From: an uncultured Dorea sp.
GTDB taxonomy: Bacteria > Bacillota > Clostridia > Lachnospirales > Lachnospiraceae
NCBI GenBank assembly: GCA_910579925.1
Contig: CAJTVY010000009.1
Span: 1 to 64,000, forward strand
Length of the DNA stretch: 64,000 nucleotides
Direction: 5' to 3'
Every line of letters starts with the position of its first letter. Positions within the stretch are counted from its first letter, which is position 1. Shown piece after piece: positions 25,974 to 35,036 of this stretch. Made by a program: the position numbers and the translations under genes. Below the pieces are notes generated by a model. The model worked only from the letters and a program-made list of their open reading frames with translations. It was not told the origin of the DNA and searched no databases.

Positions 25974-26007
25974 CGTAACAGTGAAGCCGGTAGGCTGAAC
26001 TGTTACG
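25974..26007. other. Hairpin between padR and CPBP promoters
   Basis: CGTAACAGT/ACTGTTACG (9 bp) encloses an internal GA/GA mismatch and AGCC/GGCT. It has no T-run on either side, so it is not an obvious terminator. It lies just upstream of the CPBP promoter and could be an operator or an insulator. Confidence 0.5.
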
Positions 26008-26035
26008 GCGCCCGCAATTCTTACTCTTCGAAGTC

Positions 26036-26064
26036 TTGCATTTCTGTACTCCCCTGGGTATAAT
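26036..26064 (+). promoter_or_regulatory. Promoter of the CPBP protease gene
   Basis: TTGCAT (26036-26041), 17-bp spacer and TATAAT (26059-26064), 46 bp before the ATG. Confidence 0.75.
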
Positions 26065-26110
26065 AGAAGCAATCTTAAATATAACTGAATAGGAAAAGAG
26101 GAAATTAGCA

Positions 26111-26992
26111 ATGAATCCCATGAAAGAATCAATAAAAAAGTCACTGTCAGACAACATCCTTGTATTATATTTTCTTTCGGCGCTGCTGATCATACTGGGA
26201 CAGTTTCTGGGAATGCTCCTGGGTATTTTTCCCTTTATGACAGACACGGAGGCAGCTGTTACCGCCGCCATGTATCTGAGTTTTATCGGCATATGGACGC
26301 TTACGCTTTTATATCTGCGTTTCACAAAGAAAAACCGCCCGATCTTACAGGCGGTCGGAAGAAATGCAGCGGGCAACAACTGGAAGAATCTCCTGCTGGG
26401 AACTGCATTAGGCTTCGGTTTAAACGGTATCTGTATTCTGGCCGCATGGATTAACAAAGACATTTCCCTGTATTACGATTCCTTTCGGCCGGTCTCTTTC
26501 GTCATCATTTTTATAGCGGTTTTTGTTCAGTCCTCCGCAGAGGAACTGGTCTGCCGGGGTTTCTTATACCAGCGTCTGAGAAGAAGTTATCAGAATCCTG
26601 CCGTGGCAATCATAGGAAATTCTATGCTTTTCGCTCTCTTACATCTGACGAACGAAGGAGTTACCATTCTATCGGTATTAAATATCTTTATCGTAGGAAT
26701 CCTGTTTTCGTTTATAGTCTGTTATATGGACAGCCTCTGGTGCGCCATGGCAATGCATGCTTCATGGAATTTTACACAGAACATCCTTTTCGGACTGCCA
26801 AACAGCGGCATCGTATCCCCTTACTCCGTCTTCCGGCTGGATACTGCGGCAGCAAGAGACAGTTTCGCATACAACGTCGGGTTCGGTATCGAAGGAACCT
26901 TGTTTGCAGACATGGTTCTGGTTCTGGCATGCATCTGCATGTATCTGTGGGGAAGAAAGACTGGCCGGAAACCAGTCAGTGTCTGGAACTAA
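26111..26992 (+). CDS. CPBP-family intramembrane metalloprotease
   Basis: 293-residue integral membrane protein of the CAAX-protease/bacteriocin-processing (Abi) family. The family motifs are present: EELVCRGFLYQRL (EExxxR) near residues 142-154, an FALLHLTNEG motif near 176-185, and HASWNF near 216-221, which supply the putative metal ligands. About eight transmembrane helices surround them. The substrate is unknown; homologues act in bacteriocin self-immunity or prenyl-type processing. It is monocistronic, and its 3' end overlaps the convergent transporter gene by 4 bp. Confidence 0.88.
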   Translation: MNPMKESIKKSLSDNILVLYFLSALLIILGQFLGMLLGIFPFMTDTEAAVTAAMYLSFIGIWTLTLLYLRFTKKNRPILQAVGRNAAGNNWKNLLLGTALGFGLNGICILAAWINKDISLYYDSFRPVSFVIIFIAVFVQSSAEELVCRGFLYQRLRRSYQNPAVAIIGNSMLFALLHLTNEGVTILSVLNIFIVGILFSFIVCYMDSLWCAMAMHASWNFTQNILFGLPNSGIVSPYSVFRLDTAAARDSFAYNVGFGIEGTLFADMVLVLACICMYLWGRKTGRKPVSVWN

Positions 26993-27903
26993 AAAACCAC
27001 TGCCGACACGATCGGAATGGTCACCACGGACAAAAGTGTGGTAAGCGCCACCCCCTTTGCCGCCAGCTCTCCGCTTTCATCTCCCCCATACTGCTGAGCC
27101 AGCATGGCAGTCATGCTGCCCGCCGGGGTGGAAAGGATCACCATGCAGACTCCGCACAGCATCGTATTATCAATCACTCTGTTGATCACCTGCATGGCAA
27201 GAATCGGAACCACCAGAAGCTTCGTCAGAGAAAACAAAAGAAGCTTCACATCCAGGAATAATTCTTTTAGCCGGATACTGGTAAGGGAAATCCCGATTAC
27301 CATCATACTAAGGGGCGCCGTCAGTCCGCTTAACCCGCTCATGGTCGAATTAAAAAATTCCGGCGTAGAAACGGGAAGAAGATAGAGTGCGATCGCCAGG
27401 GCGCTTCCGATTGTTCCCACGTTAAAGATCTCCTTCCACTTTATCTTCCCCTCTCCTTTCGCCTGTACCGTCCCAATTCCATAAGTATAGATCAGAACAT
27501 TGAAGAACATGCAAAAGACCGCAGCATACAGAAGCGCCTCCTGCCCATGGATTGCCACAATGACCGGGAATCCCATAAACCCGATATTGTTGAATGCAAA
27601 CATCAGCCTGTACACACCTCTTTGTTCTTTTCGGACTCCAAACAAGAACGGTATGATCAGGGAAAGTACCACCATTCCTCCCAGGATTCCAACGGCAGCC
27701 ACCGCTGTCAGAAGAAGTTCCTTTCCCTTAATCGTACCGTCCCCATTAACCACTGCGGAAATGGTAAGCGCAAGATTCGCAACGTTTACCACCAGCCAGG
27801 AAATCTTCTTACTGAACTCCTCGTCCATGGCTCCCATCTTCGCCGCTCCATACCCGATTGCAATATAGATAAATAGCACCATCATCTGTTGTAAAAGTAA
27901 CAC
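26989..27903 (-). CDS. AEC-family transporter
   Basis: 304-residue auxin-efflux-carrier-type permease with about ten transmembrane helices arranged as two inverted halves. The family typically exports or exchanges carboxylates such as malate. The start is GTG at 27903 with AAAGGGTG before it, three bases after the histidine kinase stop; a later ATG at codon 7 is possible. As the last gene of ogt-channel-kinase-AEC, its substrate may be linked to the formate/nitrite-type channel or to the signal read by the kinase; this is inference. Confidence 0.87.
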   Translation of the reverse strand: MLLLQQMMVLFIYIAIGYGAAKMGAMDEEFSKKISWLVVNVANLALTISAVVNGDGTIKGKELLLTAVAAVGILGGMVVLSLIIPFLFGVRKEQRGVYRLMFAFNNIGFMGFPVIVAIHGQEALLYAAVFCMFFNVLIYTYGIGTVQAKGEGKIKWKEIFNVGTIGSALAIALYLLPVSTPEFFNSTMSGLSGLTAPLSMMVIGISLTSIRLKELFLDVKLLLFSLTKLLVVPILAMQVINRVIDNTMLCGVCMVILSTPAGSMTAMLAQQYGGDESGELAAKGVALTTLLSVVTIPIVSAVVF

Positions 27904-27906
27904 GTC

Positions 27907-29244
27907 TTACACCCTTTCCTCCGTCTTTGCCAACGGAATCTGCAACAATATTTTTACTGTAAAAACCTGTCTGTCCGTCAGAACCTCCATCATTCCTTCA
28001 TACTTTCTAACAATCATCTCCACAGATTCAAGCCCCTGTCCGAATCCCTCCCGCTTAGAGGAACGGTAATGTCTGCCCTCCCGCTTCAATTCTCCCTGAA
28101 AAGGATTCGTTATCTTCACTGCCAGCAAATTGGATGAAGCCATCTGCCAGATCTTCAAGGTAATATACGCTTCCTGCACATTTCTGGTTCCGTCTATAGC
28201 ATTTTCCAGAAGATTCCCAAGGAGCACACAGAAATCCTGGTCCGAAACCCACAGCTTTTTGGACAGAGTAACCGTAAACTCCGTCCGGATTCCTCTTCTG
28301 TCACAAATAGATTCGTAATATGAGATCAGTGCATTCAGCGCAGCTGAATAAGAGTATAGCTTCACCTCTGTCTGCACGTCATCCATATATCTGCCCACAT
28401 ACTCTTCCAGTCTGTCATACTCTTTCTGCCCCACCAGTTCTGAAATTACAATTAACTGATGTCGGAAATCATGGCGGATCCGTCTGTTTTCCTCTACCGT
28501 CCTTAATAACTGCTGATACTGAGCCCCCTGCATCGATAACATCTGGTTCGCAATCTCCGTTTTCTGTCTCTCCACAAAAGAACGGGCAACAATATAGAAC
28601 AGAAAATAAATCAAGAGAACAAAAAACGTAAAGAACAATAGTACGAACGGATAGAGCTGCCGCACATACCCCACATACATGTTTCGATATATACGCGGGT
28701 ACATAAAATATGTAGAAGCCAGAAAAAGCGCCGGGAAACACCAGACTCTTTTCCAGATCTCCTCTTCATGGAAATTCGTTATCATCCATCCGATATATCG
28801 TGTAAGAGGCAGATACAGAAAGACATCAGCCGCCGCAAGAAACAGAATCTGCACTCCCAGAGCTTCTAACGAAAAAGCAAGCGCATTTCCAGAAGGATGC
28901 AAAGTGTAATCGAACATCGTAGCATATAACTTTGAAAATCCCCCTACAAGACAGGCGGAAAAAAATGCAAACAACTTCTTTGAAAAGGAAAGACTGACTT
29001 CCCGGTTATACAGATAAAAAAAGTAGATACCTGCAGGATAGATGATAAAATCCGTCACCTTGCCCAGAGAATGTATCATTCCCATCAGCGTTACACATCC
29101 GCCCACCAAAAGGAGCGCCATAATAATCTTTAAAACCAATACAGATACGCGGCTCTTCACATATTCCTTCACCGGATAAAAACATAAAGGAATCATAGGA
29201 AGGATAATCGAACTATATAAAAGATCAGCACATGCGTCCGGCAT
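27907..29244 (-). CDS. GHKL-type sensor histidine kinase (AgrC-like), orphan
   Basis: 445 residues. The N-terminal half has about six transmembrane helices. The cytoplasmic half has RHDFRHQLIVI (phospho-acceptor region, about residues 250-260), an N-box (LLGNLLENAIDGT, about 342-354) and a late glycine segment (SKREGFGQGLESV), the order found in AgrC/NatK-like GHKL kinases. The ATG at 29244 has GGGGAGGAG upstream, better than the ATG at 29283. There is no response regulator next to it; it sits between a formate/nitrite-type channel and an AEC permease, so it may sense a metabolite they move. Confidence 0.87.
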   Translation of the reverse strand: MPDACADLLYSSIILPMIPLCFYPVKEYVKSRVSVLVLKIIMALLLVGGCVTLMGMIHSLGKVTDFIIYPAGIYFFYLYNREVSLSFSKKLFAFFSACLVGGFSKLYATMFDYTLHPSGNALAFSLEALGVQILFLAAADVFLYLPLTRYIGWMITNFHEEEIWKRVWCFPALFLASTYFMYPRIYRNMYVGYVRQLYPFVLLFFTFFVLLIYFLFYIVARSFVERQKTEIANQMLSMQGAQYQQLLRTVEENRRIRHDFRHQLIVISELVGQKEYDRLEEYVGRYMDDVQTEVKLYSYSAALNALISYYESICDRRGIRTEFTVTLSKKLWVSDQDFCVLLGNLLENAIDGTRNVQEAYITLKIWQMASSNLLAVKITNPFQGELKREGRHYRSSKREGFGQGLESVEMIVRKYEGMMEVLTDRQVFTVKILLQIPLAKTEERV

Positions 29245-29283
29245 ATTCTCTCCTCCCCTCTCGCGTCCCTTCGGGCTTTTCAC

Positions 29284-30111
29284 TTACTCTCGGCCTGGCT
29301 TCTTCAGATAGATATACCAGTATACACATCCCACACAGACCGCACCGCCGATGATATTACCGATTGTTACCGGAAGCAGATTACCCCCAAAGAAATTCCC
29401 CCAGGTAACCGCCCCAGGATCCACCCCTGCCTTTACGGCCGCCTGCGCATACTCGGGTATTCCCTTCGCAAAAATCCCCGCGCCAATGTAGTACATATTC
29501 GCCACGCTGTGTTCGAACCCGCAGAGTACAAACATCATAATCGGGAAAAACAGACCCATGATCTTTCCTGCCACGTCCTTTGCAGCAAATGAAATCCACA
29601 CGGCGATACACACCAGAAAATTACACAGAATCCCTCTGATTACCCCATCCCCAAAAGACAGCGAACATTTTGCCGCAGCCGTTGAGATAACAGAAACCGC
29701 CGTCTGATTCCCGAACAGGTCCGGCTGATGGGAATACACCACCCCTGCGGCGATCAGAAGTCCGCCAACAAGATTCCCAACATACACAACCGCCCAGTTT
29801 TTCAGCATTCCCGCCGGGCTGATCTCTTTTTCCAGAAGCGGAATGACCAGAAGAGTGTTTCCGGTGAACAGTTCACTTCCTGCAAGAAGCACCATGGTAA
29901 GGCCGCCCGGGAACACGCATGCGCCCACGAACTTTCCCACAGACGCAAGGGGAACTGAAACCGCAGCTGTGGTTGCGCCTACGCCTCCCATTGCGATGAA
30001 TGCTCCTGCAAGAACCGCCAGGAGAAACATCTTACAGACAGGCGTATTCACCTTTGCCTTTCCCGTCCCAATATAATTCCTGGCCACCTCTGCCGGCGTA
30101 AAATAATTCAT
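29284..30111 (-). CDS. Formate/nitrite transporter family channel
   Basis: 275-residue FNT-family pentameric channel with six transmembrane helices and the FNT pattern (MGGVGATTAAVS, then AGSELFTGNTLLV, then HSVANMYYI). FNT members carry formate, nitrite or hydrosulfide; the exact anion cannot be read from the sequence. In a mixed-acid fermenter formate efflux is most likely. The ATG overlaps the ogt stop by 4 nt, with GGGAGG before it, and a histidine kinase gene follows after 39 bp. Confidence 0.9.
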   Translation of the reverse strand: MNYFTPAEVARNYIGTGKAKVNTPVCKMFLLAVLAGAFIAMGGVGATTAAVSVPLASVGKFVGACVFPGGLTMVLLAGSELFTGNTLLVIPLLEKEISPAGMLKNWAVVYVGNLVGGLLIAAGVVYSHQPDLFGNQTAVSVISTAAAKCSLSFGDGVIRGILCNFLVCIAVWISFAAKDVAGKIMGLFFPIMMFVLCGFEHSVANMYYIGAGIFAKGIPEYAQAAVKAGVDPGAVTWGNFFGGNLLPVTIGNIIGGAVCVGCVYWYIYLKKPGRE

Positions 30112-30692
30112 CTGCTATACCTCCCTTTCAGTCTGCTATCAAATGCTATTCTACCACAATAACCCAGATTATCCAAGACACGGTTTTTATCAGAGCGTTT
30201 TCCCGCCTTTTCCATAGTAAGCAGCTTAACCTTTTTCTCAATTCCGCCCGCATAACCGGTCAGACTTCCATTACTCCCGACAACTCTGTGACAGGGAATG
30301 ATTAAGGATATGGCATTGTGCCCTACGGCTCCGCCCACCGCCTGTGCAGACATTTTTTCAAGTCCTTTCCGGCCCGCGATCATGTCTGCAATTTCTCCGT
30401 ATGTCATTGTCTGCCCGAATGGAATTGTAAGCAGAATCTCCCATACAGCCTTTCGAAAAGGCGTTGTTTCCATTCGCAGCGGCGGCGTGAAATCAGGCTC
30501 TTTGCCGCTGAAATATACGTCAAGCCACTTCCTGGTATCTTCAAAAACAGCCAGAGGTTTTTCCTCATATTTTTCTGGCAGCGTATCGCCAAAATATTTC
30601 TGACCATCAAACCATAGTCCGTTAATTTCACAGCCATTACTTGAAATCGTTATATCGCCCAATGGCGAAGAATAATGATAAATAAACGTCAT
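30108..30692 (-). CDS. ogt: Methylated-DNA-protein-cysteine methyltransferase
   Basis: Suicide DNA-repair enzyme that transfers the alkyl group of O6-alkylguanine to its own cysteine. The active site IIPCHRVVGSNGSLTGYAGG is clear at about residues 131-150, within the usual two-domain layout. At 194 residues it is about 20-30 longer than typical Ogt; the extra C-terminal stretch after KKVKLLTMEKAGK is basic and unassigned. It is the first gene of an unexpected operon with an FNT channel, sensor kinase and AEC permease. Confidence 0.92.
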   Translation of the reverse strand: MTFIYHYSSPLGDITISSNGCEINGLWFDGQKYFGDTLPEKYEEKPLAVFEDTRKWLDVYFSGKEPDFTPPLRMETTPFRKAVWEILLTIPFGQTMTYGEIADMIAGRKGLEKMSAQAVGGAVGHNAISLIIPCHRVVGSNGSLTGYAGGIEKKVKLLTMEKAGKRSDKNRVLDNLGYCGRIAFDSRLKGRYSR

Positions 30693-30737
30693 AATTTACT
30701 CCCTCTAAAGGAATATCCTGATCAGATCTGCAAAAAA

Positions 30738-30778
30738 GAGATGCCGCAAAATGCAGATTTCTGATTTTGCAGCATCTC
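30738..30778 (-). terminator. Terminator of the opp-cyclophilin operon
   Basis: 15-bp arms with one mismatch (30738-30752 with 30764-30778), followed on the minus strand by TTTTTT. It begins 7 bp after the cyclophilin stop codon. Confidence 0.92.
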
Positions 30779-30784
30779 CCTGTT

Positions 30785-31270
30785 TTATTCTTCAACTACA
30801 ATCTTTGTGATTACAGGCATCTCCTTCGGCTTATTCCATGTCTCTGGTCCGTAGGTGGGAAGCTTCGCAATCGCATCCAGCACTTCAAAACCGGAAACCA
30901 TCTCTCCAAAAGCCGCATAGCGGCCATCCAGCTTATGCGCATCCTTATGAACGACAAAAAACTGTGTTCCCGCCGTGTCATAATCATCGTCACGGGCCAT
31001 AGATAACGCGCCTCTTTTATGCTGCAGAGGATTGTGAATTCCATTCTCCTCAAACTCTCCTTTGATATGCCAGTCACTGTCTGTCATAATGTCATTATCT
31101 GGAGAGCCGGACTGAATCACATAATCTTCCACAATCCGGCACCATGCAAGTCCGTCATAAAACCCTCTCTTCGCCGTATCCACAAAATTCTTTACGGTAA
31201 TCGGCGCAAGATCCGGGAACAGGTCAAAGACCATGTCCCCGAAACCTTCCGTCGAAATTATGCATCTCAA
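30785..31270 (-). CDS. Cyclophilin-type peptidyl-prolyl isomerase
   Basis: 161-residue cyclophilin catalysing proline cis-trans isomerisation. The family features are ITVKNFVDTAKRGFYDGLAWCRIVEDYVIQSG, the core GALSMARDDDYDTAGTQFFVVH and the DGRYAAFGEMVSG segment. No signal peptide is present, so it is cytoplasmic. The start is TTG at 31270 with AGGAG 6 nt upstream; an ATG 5 nt further on is out of frame. It begins 9 bp after the oppA stop and ends at the operon terminator, so it is co-transcribed with oligopeptide uptake. Confidence 0.92.
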   Translation of the reverse strand: MRCIISTEGFGDMVFDLFPDLAPITVKNFVDTAKRGFYDGLAWCRIVEDYVIQSGSPDNDIMTDSDWHIKGEFEENGIHNPLQHKRGALSMARDDDYDTAGTQFFVVHKDAHKLDGRYAAFGEMVSGFEVLDAIAKLPTYGPETWNKPKEMPVITKIVVEE

Positions 31271-31279
31271 CCCTGTCTC

Positions 31280-32953
31280 CTATTTCTCAAGAACCTTTGC
31301 GTTCTTGAAATAGATGTTGGAAGATGACGTCATATATACGCCGTCTACATAGTCTTTGATCAATATGTTGTTAGACTTGTAGTACAGTGGAATCATCGGA
31401 TAATCTGCTGATACAAGTTCATCAGCCTGCTTTACAAGTTCACCGAATTTCACAGGATCTTTTTCTTTCTTAGCCTGATCTACGATTGCATCATAATCTG
31501 GATTGCTGTAGAAACTGTTGTTTGTCACATCATTCGTATAAAGCAGAGGAAGGAAACTCATCGGATTCACATAATCTGCGCTCCATCCCATTGCCGCTAC
31601 TTCATAGTTACCGTTCTGTACGTCATCATAGAATACTGCCCAGTCAGCAGAACTTACTTCTACCTTGATTCCAAGGTTTGTCTCTAACATCTCCTTAATG
31701 GCCTCTGCAATCTTCTTTACATTATCATCTGAATAGAAAGAAAGCTGTAATGTCGGGAAGCCTTCTCCATCCGGATATCCAGCCTCAGCCAGTGCGGCTT
31801 TTGCTCCTTCTACGTCTGCCGTAGAAGAAAGACCGAAGTCAGAACGTCCTTCTGTCAGATCTTTTCCGTCAACGATATAACCAGGTGCATAGAAACTGTA
31901 CGCCGGCACTCCGTCAACCTGCGCTACGTTGTTGATTAATGCATCACGGTCAATTGCAAGGTTCAGCGCTTTTCTTACGAGCGGATTGTCATATGGCTCT
32001 ACAGAACAGTTCATATCATAGTATACCGTACCATAGCTCGGAGCAGTATACACACCTGCATTATCTGCTTTCAGACGGGCAATATCGCTGGAAGGAATGG
32101 TTCTTACACCGTCGACTTCACCGTTTTCATAAGCGGTCAGAGCCGTAGCCACGTCCAGAATATAGCGGTATGTCAGCTTTTCCAGTGTAACGTTTTCTGC
32201 ATCCCAGTAATTCTCATTCTTCTCAAGGACAAAGCTTTCCTTCTCTTTCATCTCAGTCACCTTGAACGGGCCGTTACCGATATAAGAATCTGCAGACGTG
32301 GTCCACTTGTCTCCATTCTTTTCAATAGTTGCTTCCTGTACAGGGAAATATACCCACATACTTACCAGGTCAACGAAGAACGGGCAGGATTCTTTCAGAG
32401 TAAACTCTAAAGTCGTGTCATCCACTGCCTTAATTCCTACTTCTTCTGCAGATTTTTCTCCATTGTAGAATTCTTCTGCATTTACCACATAATCAGAGAT
32501 CATGTTTACATACTGACCTGCCGTTGCCGGTGTTAAAACCCGGAGCGCAGAATATACATAATCCTTAGCCGTAAGGTCGCTTCCGTCACTCCATTTCAGT
32601 CCGTCTCTTAACTTGAATGTATAAACGGTAAGATCATCATTCGCTTCCCAGGATTCTGCGTTACCTGGAACTACCTCTCCGTCTTCATTATAAGTTACAA
32701 GTCCCTCAAAACAGTTAACGAGGAACGGTGTTGCAAAAGAATTGTTAGTAACCGTCGGGTCGATCGTATCCGGCTCGTTGTTCAGGACGAACGTCATTTC
32801 CTGTTCTCCTGCCACTTCTCCTTTTGCCTCGTCTTTCGACTCCTCTTTCACATCGTCGATGGTCTGCGGCTCTTGTTCTTTACCTCCGCAGCCAGTCAGT
32901 GCCGCCGTACAAACCATACTCAGCACCAAAAGAAAACTCAGCTTCTTTTTCAT
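31280..32953 (-). CDS. oppA: Oligopeptide ABC transporter substrate-binding lipoprotein
   Basis: Extracytoplasmic solute-binding protein (SBP family 5) that delivers peptides to OppBCDF. The signal peptide ends with the lipobox LTGC near residues 19-22, and an acidic linker follows. The family signature AESWEANDDLTVYTFKLRDGLKWSDGSDLTAKDYVYS occupies about residues 105-140. At 557 residues it is usual for OppA/DppA. AAAGGAGG precedes the ATG, and a 90-bp gap separates it from oppF. Peptide versus dipeptide or opine preference cannot be read from the sequence. Confidence 0.92.
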   Translation of the reverse strand: MKKKLSFLLVLSMVCTAALTGCGGKEQEPQTIDDVKEESKDEAKGEVAGEQEMTFVLNNEPDTIDPTVTNNSFATPFLVNCFEGLVTYNEDGEVVPGNAESWEANDDLTVYTFKLRDGLKWSDGSDLTAKDYVYSALRVLTPATAGQYVNMISDYVVNAEEFYNGEKSAEEVGIKAVDDTTLEFTLKESCPFFVDLVSMWVYFPVQEATIEKNGDKWTTSADSYIGNGPFKVTEMKEKESFVLEKNENYWDAENVTLEKLTYRYILDVATALTAYENGEVDGVRTIPSSDIARLKADNAGVYTAPSYGTVYYDMNCSVEPYDNPLVRKALNLAIDRDALINNVAQVDGVPAYSFYAPGYIVDGKDLTEGRSDFGLSSTADVEGAKAALAEAGYPDGEGFPTLQLSFYSDDNVKKIAEAIKEMLETNLGIKVEVSSADWAVFYDDVQNGNYEVAAMGWSADYVNPMSFLPLLYTNDVTNNSFYSNPDYDAIVDQAKKEKDPVKFGELVKQADELVSADYPMIPLYYKSNNILIKDYVDGVYMTSSSNIYFKNAKVLEK

Positions 32954-33042
32954 ACTTCTTTTCCTCCTTTATTGGAATTCTATGCCTCAAAGCACGCCGT
33001 TTCATTACATTGTGCTGTGAAACCCTTTTTAGGTCTCAGACT

Positions 33043-34005
33043 TTACGAATACAGGTGGCATGCTACCATATGTCCGCCGCCGACGTCTTTCATCTCCGGC
33101 TTAATCTCCCCACATTCCGGCTTTGCATAGGGACACCGTGTATGGAAACGGCACCCTGCCGGCGGATGGATCGGGCTTGGAATATCGCCTTCAATGCCGC
33201 TTTTTTCCTTCATGCGCGCAAGCCTTGGATTGGCGATCGGGATACTGCCAAGCAGTCCTTTTGTATAGGGATGAAGTGGATTCTCATAGATCTCATTCGA
33301 CTCACAGATCTCCACCAAATGCCCCAGATACATGACTCCTACCTCATCTGACACATAACGCACCATAGAAAGGTCATGGGCAATAAACAGATAGGAGATC
33401 CCCTTCTCTTCTTGAAAATCTTTCAGAAGATTGATAACCTGGGCCTGAATGGACACATCCAGAGCCGAAATCGGTTCGTCGCAGATGACCAGATCCGGCT
33501 TCAGCACCAGCGCACGGGCAATCCCGACCCTCTGCCTCTGTCCGCCGGAAAATTCATGAGCATAACGGTTGGCGTGTTCCTTCGTAAGTCCTACCCACTC
33601 AAGCATCGGGTATACCAGTTCATTGGCTTCTTCTTTCTTTTTCACAATACCATGTGCGATCAGAGGTTCCGCAATAATATCCCTCACCGTCATTCTCGCA
33701 TTTAGGGAAGCATAGGGATCCTGGAAAATCATCTGCATCTTTTTACGCATAGGTTTCAGTTCCTTCTGCTTCATATTCGTAATATCGGTTCCGTCCAGAA
33801 GAATCTGGCCGGCTGTCACGTCATACATACGGATAATGGTTCTTGCACAGCTTGATTTGCCGCAGCCGGACTCGCCTACCAGTCCCAGCGTCTTACCTCT
33901 TGCAAGCGTAAAGCTGACGCCGTCCACGGCATGGACCACCTGCTTTCCGCCCGCTTTAAAATGTTTTGTAAGGTCTCTGACCTCCAGTATATTCTGATTA
34001 CTCAT
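33043..34005 (-). CDS. oppF: Oligopeptide ABC transporter ATP-binding protein OppF
   Basis: 320-residue ABC ATPase: Walker A GLVGESGCGKSS near 36-47, Q-loop FQDPYASLN, signature FSGGQRQRVGIARAL near 153-167 and Walker B DLVICDEPISALD near 172-184. The C-terminal oligopeptide/dipeptide extension contains a CRFHTRCPYAKPECGE cysteine cluster typical of OppD/F, which in related proteins holds an iron-sulfur centre. It forms a heterodimer with OppD, encoded 3 bp upstream. Confidence 0.93.
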   Translation of the reverse strand: MSNQNILEVRDLTKHFKAGGKQVVHAVDGVSFTLARGKTLGLVGESGCGKSSCARTIIRMYDVTAGQILLDGTDITNMKQKELKPMRKKMQMIFQDPYASLNARMTVRDIIAEPLIAHGIVKKKEEANELVYPMLEWVGLTKEHANRYAHEFSGGQRQRVGIARALVLKPDLVICDEPISALDVSIQAQVINLLKDFQEEKGISYLFIAHDLSMVRYVSDEVGVMYLGHLVEICESNEIYENPLHPYTKGLLGSIPIANPRLARMKEKSGIEGDIPSPIHPPAGCRFHTRCPYAKPECGEIKPEMKDVGGGHMVACHLYS

Positions 34006-34008
34006 AGC

Positions 34009-35028
34009 TTACTCCTTACTCCGAAATGGATTCTGTGCATCGGCAGGTGCATCCGGATACTGCAAAAAGCATCTGCTCTTATGCCCCTCTCCAAGTTCTA
34101 CAAACTCCGGAAGTTCCTGTGCACATATTTTTCTCGCATAAGGACATCGGGGCGCAAACGGACATCCTACAGGCGGATTGGTCATATCCGGCGGTGAACC
34201 CGGAATCGGCATAAGCCTTACGCTTTTATCCTGCTTAATATCCGGTATGGAAACCAGAAGTCCCATGGTATAAGGATGCCCTGGCTTCTCAAAAATATCG
34301 TCAATCGCCGCCTCTTCCATCACCAGACCGCCGTACATGACGATGACGCGGTCGCACAGTTCCGCCACGACCCCCAGGTCATGGGTAATGAATATGATAC
34401 TTGTCCCATATTCCTTCTCCAGTTCACGAAGCTGGTGCAGAATCTGATCCTGAATCGTCACATCCAGGGCCGTCGTAGGTTCATCGGCAATCAACAGACC
34501 CGGCTTATTCGCAAGGGCCATAGCGATCATGACTCTCTGCCGCATTCCACCTGAGAATTCATGTGGGAAACATTTATATCGCTTCTCTGGTTCCGGAATC
34601 CTTACCCTGGCAAATAACTCCAGCACTTCCTTCTTCACGTCTTCCTTCTTCCGATCCGGGTGATGTTCCAAAATCATCTCCGCCACCTGCTTTCCCACAG
34701 GAATCAATGGATTCAGGGACGACATCGGATCCTGAAAGATCATAGAGATCTTTTCTCCCCGAATCTGGCGCATCTCCTTTTTGGACAGATCAATCAGATT
34801 CCTTCCCTCAAACGTAATTACACCTTCTTTGATGACTGCCGTATCTGCAAGAAGACGTAAGACAGACATCGACGTTACGCTCTTCCCGCTTCCAGACTCG
34901 CCTACAATACCAAGGATCTCTCCTTTGTTCACTGAAAAACTTACGCCTCGCACAGCCTGTACTTCTCCGTTGCTGGTCATAAATGAAGTTTTCAAATTCT
35001 CTATTTTCAAAATCGGTTCCATGCTCAT
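34009..35028 (-). CDS. oppD: Oligopeptide ABC transporter ATP-binding protein OppD
   Basis: 339-residue ABC ATPase with Walker A GIVGESGSGKSV near 36-47, signature FSGGMRQRVMIAMAL near 156-170, Walker B LLIADEPTTALD near 177-188 and the C-terminal oligo_HPY region with CPFAPRCPYARKIC. It is paired with OppF; its start is 8 bp after the oppC stop. Confidence 0.93.
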   Translation of the reverse strand: MSMEPILKIENLKTSFMTSNGEVQAVRGVSFSVNKGEILGIVGESGSGKSVTSMSVLRLLADTAVIKEGVITFEGRNLIDLSKKEMRQIRGEKISMIFQDPMSSLNPLIPVGKQVAEMILEHHPDRKKEDVKKEVLELFARVRIPEPEKRYKCFPHEFSGGMRQRVMIAMALANKPGLLIADEPTTALDVTIQDQILHQLRELEKEYGTSIIFITHDLGVVAELCDRVIVMYGGLVMEEAAIDDIFEKPGHPYTMGLLVSIPDIKQDKSVRLMPIPGSPPDMTNPPVGCPFAPRCPYARKICAQELPEFVELGEGHKSRCFLQYPDAPADAQNPFRSKE

Positions 35029-35036
35029 TCGCCCTC

